DNA of 64,000 nucleotides from Mycobacterium helveticum (GCF_007714205.1 NZ_VMQU01000002.1:40444-104443), one strand, 5' to 3'. Positions 43,724 through 52,055 are shown, numbered from the stretch's first letter. Notes: generated from the sequence alone by a model not told the origin. Numbers and translations: made by a program.

Positions 43724-44245
43724 TCAATCGACTTCGACGCCGAAAGCGTTGATGGCCATCGCCAGTGCGGTGTAGCCGCCGACGGTGAAGATCAGATCCA
43801 TGCGTTGCCGTTCGTCGAGCCGCTCGCACAGCGCGGCCCACGTCCGATCCGACACGTTCGACTTCGCGTCGAGCTCGTCGACGGCGTCGATCACGGCCCG
43901 GTCGAACCCGTCGGCCGTCTCGCCGGTGCGGGTGGCGGCGATCTCGGCGTCGGACAACCCCGCTTCCTTGCCCATCTTGACGTGGTGTGACCATTCGTAG
44001 GCGCAGTCGCGCCGGTGGGCCACCCGCAGGATCGCCAACTCGCGGATGCGCGCGGGCAGGGTGGAGCCGTACAGGAGGTACCCGCCGAACCGCAGATAGG
44101 AGCGGGCCAGCTTCGGGTGCCGCGCCAGCGTCGCCATCAGGTTGCCGGCGTCGTCGGGGTTGCACCGCTCCGGTGACAGCATGACGGACAGCGACGTCCG
44201 GACAGCCTCGTCCCACTCGGCGGCGGGTAGTGGCTGCACTCGCAC
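43724..44245 (-). CDS. Carboxymuconolactone decarboxylase family protein
   Basis: 173 residues from GTG 44245, preceded by AGAGGAG; the upstream in-frame sequence contains the operator and is not part of the protein. The central motif ARIRELAILRVAHRRDCAYEWSHH is typical of the CMD/AhpD-like fold, with one Cys and a following His pair. Members include decarboxylases and peroxidase-like proteins. It is the first gene of the Rieske oxygenase operon, with a perfect GAGAATNNNATTCTC palindrome starting 23 bp upstream. A remnant that looks like the C-terminus of another CMD lies at 53542. Confidence 0.92.
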   Translation of the reverse strand: MRVQPLPAAEWDEAVRTSLSVMLSPERCNPDDAGNLMATLARHPKLARSYLRFGGYLLYGSTLPARIRELAILRVAHRRDCAYEWSHHVKMGKEAGLSDAEIAATRTGETADGFDRAVIDAVDELDAKSNVSDRTWAALCERLDERQRMDLIFTVGGYTALAMAINAFGVEVD

Positions 44246-44267
44246 CGGCAGTCTCCTCTCTGACAAA

Positions 44268-44282
44268 GAGAATCGTATTCTC
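44268..44282. promoter_or_regulatory. GAGAATNNNATTCTC operator (exact palindrome)
   Basis: GAGAATCGTATTCTC, a perfect 15-bp palindrome, lies 23 bp upstream of the first gene of the Rieske operon, so binding would overlap its promoter or leader. Confidence 0.88.
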
Positions 44283-44422
44283 ATTTCTAACCAATAGGTT
44301 TGCACGATTCGGCCGCCCGGTCAATCCTGGTGTTCAGCTGCGTCGGAGCGCGCGCCGTGGGTGGCTCCGGAGCGGTCCGGGGGCACCGCGCGGCGGTCGA
44401 GGATGTTGATTCTCACTTGGCG

Positions 44423-44437
44423 AGAAGCTAGTTTTCA
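44423..44437. promoter_or_regulatory. Degenerate GAGAAT-type site before the amidohydrolase at 44538
   Basis: GAGAAGCTAGTTTTC keeps the 6-3-6 layout with three or four changes from the consensus, 101 bp upstream of ATG 44538. It could be a weak site for the plus-strand gene. Confidence 0.4.
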
Positions 44438-44537
44438 CACTAGTGACGTCGGTGCCCGGCGGGCGATCCGCCGAGGCGGTACGGGGAGCAGCGCATTCGA
44501 CCGGGATCAGATGGGTCCCGATGTGGAAGGAACGGCC

Positions 44538-45836
44538 ATGACCAAAGACGACATGATCCTGATCAGCGTTGACGACCACACCGTCGAGCCGCCCGACATG
44601 TTCAAGAACCATCTGCCCAAGAAGTACGTGGACGACGCGCCCCGGTTGGTGCACAACCCCGACGGCTCGGACATGTGGAAGTTCCGCGACACGGTGATCC
44701 CCAACGTCGCGCTCAACGCGGTCGCCGGCCGGCCCAAGGAGGAGTACGGGCTGGAACCGCAGGGCCTCGACGAGATCCGGCCCGGCTGCTACAACGTCGA
44801 CGAGCGCATCAAGGACATGAACGCCGGCGGCATCCTGGGATCGATCTGCTTCCCGTCGTTCCCGGGCTTTGCCGGGCGCCTGTTCGCCACCGAGGATCAC
44901 GAGTTCTCGATCGCGTTGGTGCAGGCCTACAACGACTGGCACATCGACGAGTGGTGCGGCGCCTACCCGGCGCGGTTCATCCCGATGGCGTTGCCGGTGA
45001 TCTGGGACGCCGAGGCGTGCGCGGCCGAGGTGCGGCGGGTGTCGAAGAAGGGCGTGCACGCGCTGACATTCACCGAGAACCCGGCCGCGATGGGCTACCC
45101 CAGCTTCCACGACCCCTACTGGACCCCGTTGTGGGAGGCGTTGTGCGACACCAACACCGTGATGAACGTGCACATCGGGTCCTCGGGCAGGCTGGCGATC
45201 ACCGCCCCCGACGCCCCGATGGACGTGATGATCACGCTGCAACCGATGAACATCGTGCAGGCCGCCGCGGATTTGCTGTGGTCCAAGCCGGTGAAGGACT
45301 ACCCGGACCTCAAGATCGCGCTGTCGGAGGGCGGCACCGGGTGGATCCCGTACTTCCTGGAGCGGGTGGACCGCACCTACGAGATGCACTCGACGTGGAC
45401 GAAACAGAACTTCGGCGGCAAACTGCCCAGCGAGGTCTTCCGCGAGCACTTCCTGACCTGTTTCATCAGCGACAAGACCGGCGTGCGGCTGCGCAACGAC
45501 ATCGGCATCGACAACATCGCGTGGGAGGCCGACTACCCGCACAGCGACTCGATGTGGCCGGGCGCCCCCGAGGAGCTGTGGGACGTCTTGTCGGTGAACA
45601 ACGTGCCGGACGGCGAGATCAACAAGATCACCCACGAGAACGCGATGCGCTGGTACTCGTTCGACCCCTTCTCTCACATCCCCCGCGAGCAGGCCACGGT
45701 CGGCGCGCTGCGCAAGGCCGCCGAGGGGCACGACGTGTCCATCCGGGCGCTGAGCCACCACAGGGAAACCCGGGCGGGGTCGTCCGTCGCGGACTTCACC
45801 GCCAACGCAAAAGCGCTCACCGGCAACAAGGACTGA
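44538..45836 (+). CDS. Amidohydrolase family protein (PF04909 type)
   Basis: 432 residues from ATG 44538, with GGAAGGAAC upstream. The N-terminal metal strand reads ISVDDHTVEPPDMF, the middle carries VMNVHIGSSG, and the C-terminal strand is IAWEADYPHSDSMWPG. It is a well-conserved member of the mycobacterial group of PF04909 hydrolases/decarboxylases, with an additional C-terminal ~60-residue extension. It is divergent from the Rieske operon and shares its regulatory region, which contains one exact and one weak GAGAAT-type operator. It probably acts on an intermediate of the same pathway. Confidence 0.94.
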   Translation: MTKDDMILISVDDHTVEPPDMFKNHLPKKYVDDAPRLVHNPDGSDMWKFRDTVIPNVALNAVAGRPKEEYGLEPQGLDEIRPGCYNVDERIKDMNAGGILGSICFPSFPGFAGRLFATEDHEFSIALVQAYNDWHIDEWCGAYPARFIPMALPVIWDAEACAAEVRRVSKKGVHALTFTENPAAMGYPSFHDPYWTPLWEALCDTNTVMNVHIGSSGRLAITAPDAPMDVMITLQPMNIVQAAADLLWSKPVKDYPDLKIALSEGGTGWIPYFLERVDRTYEMHSTWTKQNFGGKLPSEVFREHFLTCFISDKTGVRLRNDIGIDNIAWEADYPHSDSMWPGAPEELWDVLSVNNVPDGEINKITHENAMRWYSFDPFSHIPREQATVGALRKAAEGHDVSIRALSHHRETRAGSSVADFTANAKALTGNKD

Positions 45837-45846
45837 CGGACACCCG

Positions 45847-45906
45847 GCGAGCAGACGCGAAAGCACCCAAATGGCCGGCGTGTCGGGGGCTTGTGCGTCT
45901 GCTCGC
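45847..45906. repeat. Long inverted repeat (12-bp arms) between two genes
   Basis: GCGAGCAGACGC at 45847-45858 and its exact reverse complement GCGTCTGCTCGC at 45895-45906 flank a 36-base loop. The element fills most of the gap between the amidohydrolase stop and the FadE ribosome-binding site. It could be a transcription-attenuating hairpin or a copy of a dispersed intergenic repeat. Confidence 0.8.
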
Positions 45907-45926
45907 GGTGTGAAAGGAGAACCACA

Positions 45927-47108
45927 GTGCCCGGCGCCGGGATGAACTTCGAGCTGACCGACGACCAGGAACTGATCCGACACTCCGTTGCGGAGCTGGC
46001 GCGCAAGTTCGACGACCAGTACTGGATGGAAAAAGACCAGGCGCACGAATTCCCCACGGAGTTCTACCGCGCCATTGCCGACGGCGGCTGGCTGGGCATG
46101 ACGATCCCCGCCGAGTACGGCGGTCACGGCCTCGGCATCACCGAGGCCACCATCCTGCTCGAGGAGGTCGCCAGGTCCGGCGGCGCCATGAACGCGGCCA
46201 GCTCGATCCACCTGTCGATCTTCGGGATGCAACCGGTGGTGGTGCACGGCTCCGCCGCGCTCAAGGCGCGCACGCTGCCCCGCGTCGCCACCGGCGAAAC
46301 CCACGTCTGCTTCGGGGTGACAGAACCGGGCGCCGGGCTCGACACGTCGCGCATCACCACGTTCGCCAGGCGCGACGGGGACCGCTACATCGTCAACGGC
46401 CGCAAGGTCTGGATCTCCAAAGCCATGGAGTCCGACAAGATCCTGTTACTCACCCGCACCACGAACTATGACGAGGTGACCAAGAAGACCGACGGCATGA
46501 CGCTGTTCCTCACCGATCTGGACCGCCGCCGTGTCGACATCCGCCCGATCCGCAAGATGGGCCGCAACGCCGTGAGCTCCAACGAGTTGTTCATCGACAA
46601 CCTCGAAGTCCCCGTCGAGGATCGGGTCGGCGAGGAGGGCAGGGGATTCAAATACATCCTTGACGGTCTCAACCCGGAACGGATGCTGATCGCGGCCGAG
46701 GCCCTCGGCATCGGGCGGGTGGCGCTCGACAAGGCCGTCAAATACGGCAACGAGCGGGTGGTCTTCGGCCGGCCCATCGGCATGAACCAGGGCCTGCAGT
46801 TCCCGCTGGCCGACTCGCTGGCCCGCCTCGACGCCGCCGAACTGATGCTGCGCAAGGCCACGTGGCTGTATGACAACGGGAAACCCTGTGGGCGCGAGGC
46901 TAATACCGCCAAATACTTGTGCGCCGACGCCGGCTTCACCGCCGCGGACCGGGCGTTGCAGACCCACGGCGGCATGGGTTACGCGGAGGAGTACCACATC
47001 GCGCGCTACTTCCGCGAGGCCCGGCTGATGAAGATCGCGCCGGTCAGCCAGGAGATGATCCTGAACTTCCTGGGGTCCAGCGTCCTGAAACTGCCGAGGA
47101 GCTATTGA
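45927..47108 (+). CDS. Acyl-CoA dehydrogenase
   Basis: 393 residues from GTG 45927, which has AAAGGAGAA 7 nt upstream (ATG 45942 is an alternative). Motifs are GVTEPGAGLDTSRITTFARR, NGRKVWISKAMESDKILLL and QTHGGMGYAEEYHIARYFRE. At the usual YEGT catalytic-region position it reads APVSQEM, as in a distinct mycobacterial FadE subgroup. It oxidises an acyl-CoA thioester, but the chain cannot be predicted. Its stop touches the enoyl-CoA hydratase remnant, and the thiolase follows, so the ancestral operon was dehydrogenase-hydratase-thiolase. Confidence 0.94.
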   Translation: MPGAGMNFELTDDQELIRHSVAELARKFDDQYWMEKDQAHEFPTEFYRAIADGGWLGMTIPAEYGGHGLGITEATILLEEVARSGGAMNAASSIHLSIFGMQPVVVHGSAALKARTLPRVATGETHVCFGVTEPGAGLDTSRITTFARRDGDRYIVNGRKVWISKAMESDKILLLTRTTNYDEVTKKTDGMTLFLTDLDRRRVDIRPIRKMGRNAVSSNELFIDNLEVPVEDRVGEEGRGFKYILDGLNPERMLIAAEALGIGRVALDKAVKYGNERVVFGRPIGMNQGLQFPLADSLARLDAAELMLRKATWLYDNGKPCGREANTAKYLCADAGFTAADRALQTHGGMGYAEEYHIARYFREARLMKIAPVSQEMILNFLGSSVLKLPRSY

Positions 47109-47466
47109 CCCAGCGACGACGGATCCTGTCCTGCTGTCAGCGGATCGCGACGGCGTGCGCACGGGTTCGTGGCTTATGCCCAAACTCGTTGGCCTGCAAC
47201 GGGTCAAACGCCTATCGCCGCTGGCCTTCGTCGAGGACCTCACCGGGCGGCTCGCGGCCGGCCCGCCCGTCGCCCCGGCCCAGACCAAGGCCCTGCTCAA
47301 CGAGGGCGCCGACTGCACCCTGCGCGCCGCGCCGGCCACCGAGGCCGGCGCGCAGATCGTCAACGTCGCCACGGTCGACGCCGCGGCCGCCGGTGCCGCC
47401 TTCGCCGCACGCCGGGCGCCGTCGTTTACTGGTCGCTGGTCGCTGACAACCTCGGAATCGGAGTGA
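47107..47466 (+). pseudogene. Enoyl-CoA hydratase remnant (internally deleted)
   Basis: In one frame the sequence reads a typical crotonase N-terminus (TTDPVLLSADRDGVRT) that jumps directly into a C-terminal segment (GSWLMPKLVGLQRVKRL). It then jumps again to a final helix and tail (LTGRLAAGPPVAPAQTKALL, ending SFTGRWSL). The oxyanion hole and catalytic region, about 120 residues, are missing and no good start codon remains. The frame is still open, so a short peptide could be made from GTG 47155. The hydratase step of this operon must be supplied by another gene. Confidence 0.75.
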
Positions 47467-47468
47467 AC

Positions 47469-48617
47469 ATGCGTGAAACGGTCATCGTCGAAGCGGTACG
47501 CACCGCGGTCGGCAAGCGCAACGGCGGGTTGTCGGGGGTGCACGCCGCCGACCTGTCCGCGGTCGTCCTCAACGAACTGCTGGAACGCGCCGGCATCGGC
47601 CCGGAGATCGTCGACGACGTGATCTGGGGCTGCGTGTCCCAGGTCGGCGACCAGTCCAGCAACATCGGCCGCTACGCGGTGCTGGCCGCCGGGTGGCCGG
47701 AGACCATCCCCGGCACGACGGTCAACCGCGCGTGTGGGTCCAGCCAGCAGGCCCTCGACTTCGCGGTCCAGGCGGTGATGTCCGGCCAGCAGGACGTCGT
47801 GGTGGCCGGCGGTGTCGAGGTCATGAGCCGCGTTCCCCTCGGTGCGGCCCGGGCCACGGGGATGCCCTACGGCCCCAAAGTGCTGGCCCGCTATGACGAC
47901 TTCTCGTTCAACCAGGGCCTGTCGGCGGAGCTGATCGCCAAGAAGTGGGGGCTCGGCCGCACGCGGCTCGACGAATACTCGGCGCAGTCCCACGAGCGGG
48001 CCGCCGCGGCCCAGGACCGCGGCGCCTTCACCGACCAGATCGTGCCGGTCTTCACCGACGACGCGGCCGTCGTCACCGCGGACGAGGGCATCCGGCGCGG
48101 GACCAGCGTCGAGAAACTGGGCACGCTCAAGCCGGCATTCGTCGAGGACGGGGTGATCCATGCGGGCAACTCCTCGCAGATCTCCGACGGGGCCGCCGCC
48201 CTGCTGGTGACCACCTCGCAGATGGCGATCGAACTCGGGTTGACACCGATCGTGCGCTACCGCGCGGGTGCGGTCACCGGCGCCGACCCGGTGCTCATGC
48301 TCACCGGCCCGATCCCGGCGACCGAGAAGGTGTTGAAAAAGGCCGGCGTTGCGCTGTCGGAGGTGGGCGTGTTCGAGGTGAACGAGGCCTTCGCGCCGGT
48401 CCCGCTGGCGTGGCTGGCCGAGACGGGTGCCGATCCGGACCGGGTCAATCCGCTGGGCGGCGCCATCGCCCTGGGGCATCCGTTGGGCGCCTCCGGCGCG
48501 GTGCTGATGACGCGCATGGCGCACCACATGCGCGACAACGGCCTCCGCTACGGCCTGCAGACCATGTGCGAGGGGGGCGGCACGGCCAACGCGACGCTGG
48601 TCGAGCTCGTCGAATAG
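47469..48617 (+). CDS. Acetyl-CoA acetyltransferase (thiolase)
   Basis: 382 residues from ATG 47469. The nucleophilic Cys is in VNRACGSSQQAL (about residue 89), the His in LGHPLGASGA, and the second Cys in TMCEGGGTAN. All three catalytic elements of degradative thiolases are present. It completes a beta-oxidation set with the FadE upstream, although the hydratase between them has decayed. The downstream neighbour is a TetR gene after 114 bp, in the same direction but probably with its own promoter. Confidence 0.95.
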   Translation: MRETVIVEAVRTAVGKRNGGLSGVHAADLSAVVLNELLERAGIGPEIVDDVIWGCVSQVGDQSSNIGRYAVLAAGWPETIPGTTVNRACGSSQQALDFAVQAVMSGQQDVVVAGGVEVMSRVPLGAARATGMPYGPKVLARYDDFSFNQGLSAELIAKKWGLGRTRLDEYSAQSHERAAAAQDRGAFTDQIVPVFTDDAAVVTADEGIRRGTSVEKLGTLKPAFVEDGVIHAGNSSQISDGAAALLVTTSQMAIELGLTPIVRYRAGAVTGADPVLMLTGPIPATEKVLKKAGVALSEVGVFEVNEAFAPVPLAWLAETGADPDRVNPLGGAIALGHPLGASGAVLMTRMAHHMRDNGLRYGLQTMCEGGGTANATLVELVE

Positions 48618-48731
48618 CGGAGCGCGACGCTCGCCGAAAAACGTCCGCGGTGAGACCCTTGTCACATCGGACAAACTAACTTACTGTGTGTTCACTAGGT
48701 AGTTCACTCCGGCGAACGAAGAAGGGGTGCC

Positions 48732-49346
48732 GTGGCCGACACGCGGCGATACGACACGCTGCTCGCCAAGGGCGAGGACCGGAAGCAACGAATCCTCGAG
48801 GTCGCCCAGCGCCTGCTCATCCGCAATGGCTGGCGCAACACGACGCTGGCCCAGATAGCCGGCGAGGCCGGGGTGACCCCCGCGGGACTGCTGCACCACT
48901 TCGAGTCCAAGGAGCAGTTGCTGCACGCGGTGCTCGACGCCCGCGACGTCGACGACGAGGTCCACGCCGACCGGACCGGCGACCTGCTCGCCCAGATCTC
49001 CCAGGTTGCCGACCGCTTCCACCGGGCCCCCGAACTGGTCGGCACGTTCACGGTGCTCCTGGTGGAGAACATCCTTCCCGAGGCGCCCCTGCACGACCGC
49101 ATGCTGGCCAGGCACCGGGCCGCGGTCGACATCGTCGCCGACCTCATCCGCGTCGGTCAGGCCGACGGCCGCTACCGCACGGACCTGGACCCCGCCATCA
49201 AGGCAGTGGAAATTCTGGCCTTCGTCCACGGAATGGAAACCACATGGTTGCTCGACCCTTCGATACCGCTCACCGAGGTGTTCAAGCAGTACGCCGAGAC
49301 GCTGGCACGGGACTTCGCGCCCCCGAAGACGAGCGGGACGACATGA
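48732..49346 (+). CDS. TetR family transcriptional regulator
   Basis: 204 residues from GTG 48732. The helix-turn-helix region is RILEVAQRLLIRNGWRNTT then AGVTPAGLLHHFESKEQLLH. The C-terminal domain is of the common TetR_C type. An imperfect inverted element around 48674-48705 (AACTAACTTA ... TAGGTAGTT) might be its operator, but no repeat of it was found elsewhere in the window. It overlaps the next gene by ATGA, so the two are translationally coupled. Confidence 0.92.
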   Translation: MADTRRYDTLLAKGEDRKQRILEVAQRLLIRNGWRNTTLAQIAGEAGVTPAGLLHHFESKEQLLHAVLDARDVDDEVHADRTGDLLAQISQVADRFHRAPELVGTFTVLLVENILPEAPLHDRMLARHRAAVDIVADLIRVGQADGRYRTDLDPAIKAVEILAFVHGMETTWLLDPSIPLTEVFKQYAETLARDFAPPKTSGTT

Positions 49347-49861
49347 GGTACCGGCTCGACGTGGTCGCCGCCGGCGTGGCCGACGTGGTCAGGTACGCCG
49401 GCGGCTGGCTTTTCGACCGCGCGATGGCCGGATGGGACGTCACGGTGCTGGTCGCCGACCGCCCCGAGGCCCGGCCGCTGCAGATCCTCGGTGCGCGGGT
49501 GCTCGACCTGGAGGACGTCTTGGCGACGATGGAATCCCGTTCGCGGCCCCAGGCCCTGGCGGCCGCGGCGGACCTGTTCGGGTGCGACCCGCGGGTACGT
49601 CGGGGCGTGTTGCAGGCACTCGACCGCGGCATCACCGAGGTCACGCTGTGGGGAGAGGACTGGCCTGCCGAGCTCGACGAGAGCGTGGGCCTGGTGCAGC
49701 ACCGGCTCAGCATGGCCGCGCGGATCTTCAAGTCCCAGGCGCTGGCGGCCGCCCTGAACGCCCCAGGAGTCCCGCCCGGCGCCGTCGGCGCGACCGAGAC
49801 GTTCCGCAGCGGGCTGCTGGCCTGGCCGTCGGTCGCGGCCGATCTCGTGCCGGCCGGCTGA
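49343..49861 (+). CDS. Hypothetical protein coupled to TetR
   Basis: 172 residues from ATG 49343, overlapping the TetR stop. It begins with a Rossmann-like strand-helix pattern (YRLDVVAAGVADVVRYAGGW, then WDVTVLVADRP), followed by helical sequence. No catalytic motif is recognised. Tight coupling to TetR suggests a co-sensor or a small enzyme that acts on the inducer, but this is inference only. Confidence 0.8.
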   Translation: MRYRLDVVAAGVADVVRYAGGWLFDRAMAGWDVTVLVADRPEARPLQILGARVLDLEDVLATMESRSRPQALAAAADLFGCDPRVRRGVLQALDRGITEVTLWGEDWPAELDESVGLVQHRLSMAARIFKSQALAAALNAPGVPPGAVGATETFRSGLLAWPSVAADLVPAG

Positions 49862-49895
49862 ACAGGCCCCAAGTCCGCCGAGCCGCCGACCCCGT

Positions 49896-49957
49896 CGCCG
49901 AGCGTGCACACCACGGCGCGGTGTCGGCGTGTCGCGCCGCGAAATGCACAGTCGGCG
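49896..49957. repeat. Imperfect inverted repeat (13-bp arms)
   Basis: CGCCGAGCGTGCA at 49896-49908 pairs with TGCACAGTCGGCG at 49945-49957 at 11 of 13 positions, with a 36-base loop. It lies just after the hypothetical gene and before the P450 promoter, where it could act as a terminator or be a dispersed repeat. Confidence 0.6.
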
Positions 49958-50025
49958 TGGGGGCGGCCGAACGGGCCCCTCGTTGACGGCGAATATGCGC
50001 GTGTGGAAATGTAATACTCATCTCT

Positions 50026-50040
50026 GAGAGGCACATTCTC
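50026..50040. promoter_or_regulatory. GAGAATNNNATTCTC-type operator before a P450 gene
   Basis: GAGAGGCACATTCTC has a perfect right half-site and two changes in the left half-site. It ends 27 bp before the P450 start at 50068, a position where repression is expected. Confidence 0.65.
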
Positions 50041-50067
50041 ACTAGCCGAGATCGAACGGAGCAGACA

Positions 50068-51339
50068 ATGGTGAACGACCTCACCGAGATGGACTTCTTC
50101 CGCGACCAGAGCCTCGTCGAGAACCCCTACCCCTATTACGAGGCCCTGCGGCAGCAGTGTCCGGTGACCCGGGAGAACCACCACGGGGTGACGATGGTGA
50201 CCGGCTGGGACGAGGCGTGTGCGGTGCTCAACGACGCCGAGACATGGTCCTCGTGTATCTCGGTGACCGGCCCGTTCCCCGGCTTCCCGGTACCGCTGGA
50301 AGGTGAGGACATCACCGACCTGATCGAGGAACACCGCGACGAACTGCCGTTCAGCGACCAGCTGCCGACCCTGGACCCGCCGACTCACACCAACCATCGC
50401 GCCCTGCTGATGCGGCTGATCACCCCCAAGCGCCTCAAGGAGAACGAGGACGCGATGTGGGTGCTCGCCGACCAGGTGCTCGACGGGTTCCTGGCGCCGG
50501 GCGAAGGGGAGTTCATCAAGGGCTTCGCCGGTCCCTTCACCCTGCTGGTGATCGCCGACCTGCTCGGCGTGCCCGAGGAGGACCGCGACCAGTTCGTCAA
50601 GAACATCCGCCAGCACTCGGGCGGCGGGGTCGGGGGCACCGGCAAGGAGGCGTTGGCGCACAACCCCCTGGAATTCCTCTATGGCACCTTCTCCGACTAT
50701 GTCGCAGACCGCCGCCGCGCACCGCGCGACGACGTGCTGACCGGCCTGGCCACCGCGACCTTCCCCGACGGCTCGGTTCCCGACGTCGAAGACGTGGCCC
50801 GGGTCGCCAGCAACGTGTTCTCGGCGGGCCAGGAGACCACCGTGCGGCTGCTGGGCGCCGCGCTGCAGGTCATCGCGGAACGCCCCGAAATCCAGGCGCA
50901 GCTGCGCAGGGACCGCAGCCTGATTCCCAACTTCATCGAAGAGGCGCTGCGCATCGAGAGCCCGGTCAAGGGCGACTTCCGGTTGAACCGGGTGCGCGTC
51001 AACGTCGGCGGGGTCGACCTGCCCGCGGGCACCACGGCGATGGTGGTGCAGGCGGCCGCCAACCGCGACCCGCGCCGGTTCGAGGACCCCGCCACGTTCG
51101 ACCTGGCCCGCAAGAACGCCCGGCAGCACATCTCGTTCGGTCGGGGCATCCACAGCTGCCCCGGCGCGCCGCTGGCGCGCGCCGAAACCCGCGTCGCGAT
51201 CGAGCGGCTGCTCGACCGGACCTCGGACATCAGGCTCGACGAGCGCGTGCACGGCCCGGCCAATGACCGCCGCTACCAATACGTTCCGACCTACATCCTG
51301 CGCGGCCTGACCGAGCTGCACCTGGAGTTCCCGGCATGA
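50068..51339 (+). CDS. Cytochrome P450
   Basis: 423 residues from ATG 50068. The I-helix motif is FSAGQETTVRL, the ExxR is in EEALRIESP, and the heme-binding loop is FGRGIHSCPGAPLAR with the axial Cys. Its partner ferredoxin gene overlaps the stop (ATGA). The upstream GAGAAT-type site places it in the putative TetR regulon, perhaps as the initial hydroxylase of the compound handled by the Rieske, FadE and amidohydrolase genes. Gln replaces the more usual His/Asp before the Glu-Thr pair of the I-helix, which is seen in several bacterial P450s. Confidence 0.95.
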   Translation: MVNDLTEMDFFRDQSLVENPYPYYEALRQQCPVTRENHHGVTMVTGWDEACAVLNDAETWSSCISVTGPFPGFPVPLEGEDITDLIEEHRDELPFSDQLPTLDPPTHTNHRALLMRLITPKRLKENEDAMWVLADQVLDGFLAPGEGEFIKGFAGPFTLLVIADLLGVPEEDRDQFVKNIRQHSGGGVGGTGKEALAHNPLEFLYGTFSDYVADRRRAPRDDVLTGLATATFPDGSVPDVEDVARVASNVFSAGQETTVRLLGAALQVIAERPEIQAQLRRDRSLIPNFIEEALRIESPVKGDFRLNRVRVNVGGVDLPAGTTAMVVQAAANRDPRRFEDPATFDLARKNARQHISFGRGIHSCPGAPLARAETRVAIERLLDRTSDIRLDERVHGPANDRRYQYVPTYILRGLTELHLEFPA

Positions 51340-51524
51340 GGGTCTGGGTCGACGATCAGCGCTGCCGCGGCCACGGTGTCTGCGTGACGCTCTGCCCGCA
51401 GGTGTTCAGCCTGACCGACGACGGCTATGCCGTCACGACAGATACCGACGTCCCGGCGGAGCTGGAGGCGGCGGTTGGGGAGGCCATCGACTCCTGCCCC
51501 GAACAGGCCATCAGCAAAACCTGA
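51336..51524 (+). CDS. Small ferredoxin ([3Fe-4S]-type, His variant)
   Basis: 62 residues from ATG 51336, overlapping the P450 stop. The cluster motif CRGHGVC (CxxHxxC) with His at the variable position and the distal SCPEQAI are classical for P450-linked mycobacterial ferredoxins. It almost certainly donates electrons to the P450 encoded immediately upstream. A ferredoxin reductase is not adjacent. Confidence 0.94.
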   Translation: MRVWVDDQRCRGHGVCVTLCPQVFSLTDDGYAVTTDTDVPAELEAAVGEAIDSCPEQAISKT

Positions 51525-51544
51525 ACCCGGACAAGGAGATTCGA

Positions 51545-51859
51545 GTGGCAACAGGGCCGAAAGGGTACGTCCTGCTCACCGAGGCCATCAAGGATCCGGC
51601 GGGCATGAAGGCCTACGCCCGGGCCGCCGGAACCGCGATGGCCGGCGCCACCATCCTGGCGGTGGATACCGCGCCCGAGGTCATCGAGGGCAGCTGGCAC
51701 GGCGACCAGACCGTGCTGCTGGAGTTCGAATCGGTGGACGCCGCCCGCGCGTGGTACGAATCCGAGGGCTACCAGCAGGCCGCGAGGCTACGGCAGGCGG
51801 CGGCCGACTGCAACGCGGTGATCCTCAGCGGGTTCGACATGCCTTCGGCCCACGGCTGA
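51545..51859 (+). CDS. DUF1330 family protein
   Basis: 104 residues from GTG 51545. The sequence GYVLLTEAIKDPAGMKAYAR, the central VIEGSWHGDQTVLLEFESVD and DAARAWYESEGYQQAARLR are typical of DUF1330, a small dimeric alpha/beta ferredoxin-like barrel fold. Its function is unknown; members occur in catabolic operons. It is the last gene of the P450-ferredoxin unit and converges with the minus-strand ferredoxin gene one base later. Confidence 0.92.
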   Translation: MATGPKGYVLLTEAIKDPAGMKAYARAAGTAMAGATILAVDTAPEVIEGSWHGDQTVLLEFESVDAARAWYESEGYQQAARLRQAAADCNAVILSGFDMPSAHG

Positions 51860-51860
51860 G

Positions 51861-52055
51861 CTACTCCACGATCGAGATCGCCTGCCGGGGACACTGGCGG
51901 ACGGCCTCACGGATCTGCGTCTCGTTCTCCGGCGTGACCTCCGACTGCAGCACGCTCAGCATGTCGTCGTCACCTAGCTGGAAGACCTCCGGGATGATGC
52001 CCATGCACACCCCGTTGCTCTCGCACAGGCCCCAGTCGACCTCGACCTTCTTCAC
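51861..52055 (-). CDS. Small ferredoxin ([3Fe-4S]-type, Asn variant)
   Basis: 64 residues from GTG 52055. The cluster motif CESNGVC has Asn at the variable position of CxxXxxC, and QCPRQAI supplies the last ligand. It follows a P450 gene on the same strand after 11 bp and should be that enzyme's electron carrier. Its midpoint potential may differ from the His- and Ser-type ferredoxins of this window, because the variable residue lies next to the cluster (known for this family in general). Confidence 0.93.
   Translation of the reverse strand: MKKVEVDWGLCESNGVCMGIIPEVFQLGDDDMLSVLQSEVTPENETQIREAVRQCPRQAISIVE

Noticed and set aside
43701..44324. Extension of the Rieske oxygenase frame beyond GTG 43700
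   Set aside because: The extension is Arg-rich, overlaps the well-supported decarboxylase-like gene on the same strand and has no protein features.
48659..48705. TTGTCA and an imperfect inverted repeat upstream of the TetR at 48732
   Set aside because: No properly spaced -10 and the arms match poorly, so neither a promoter nor an operator is claimed.
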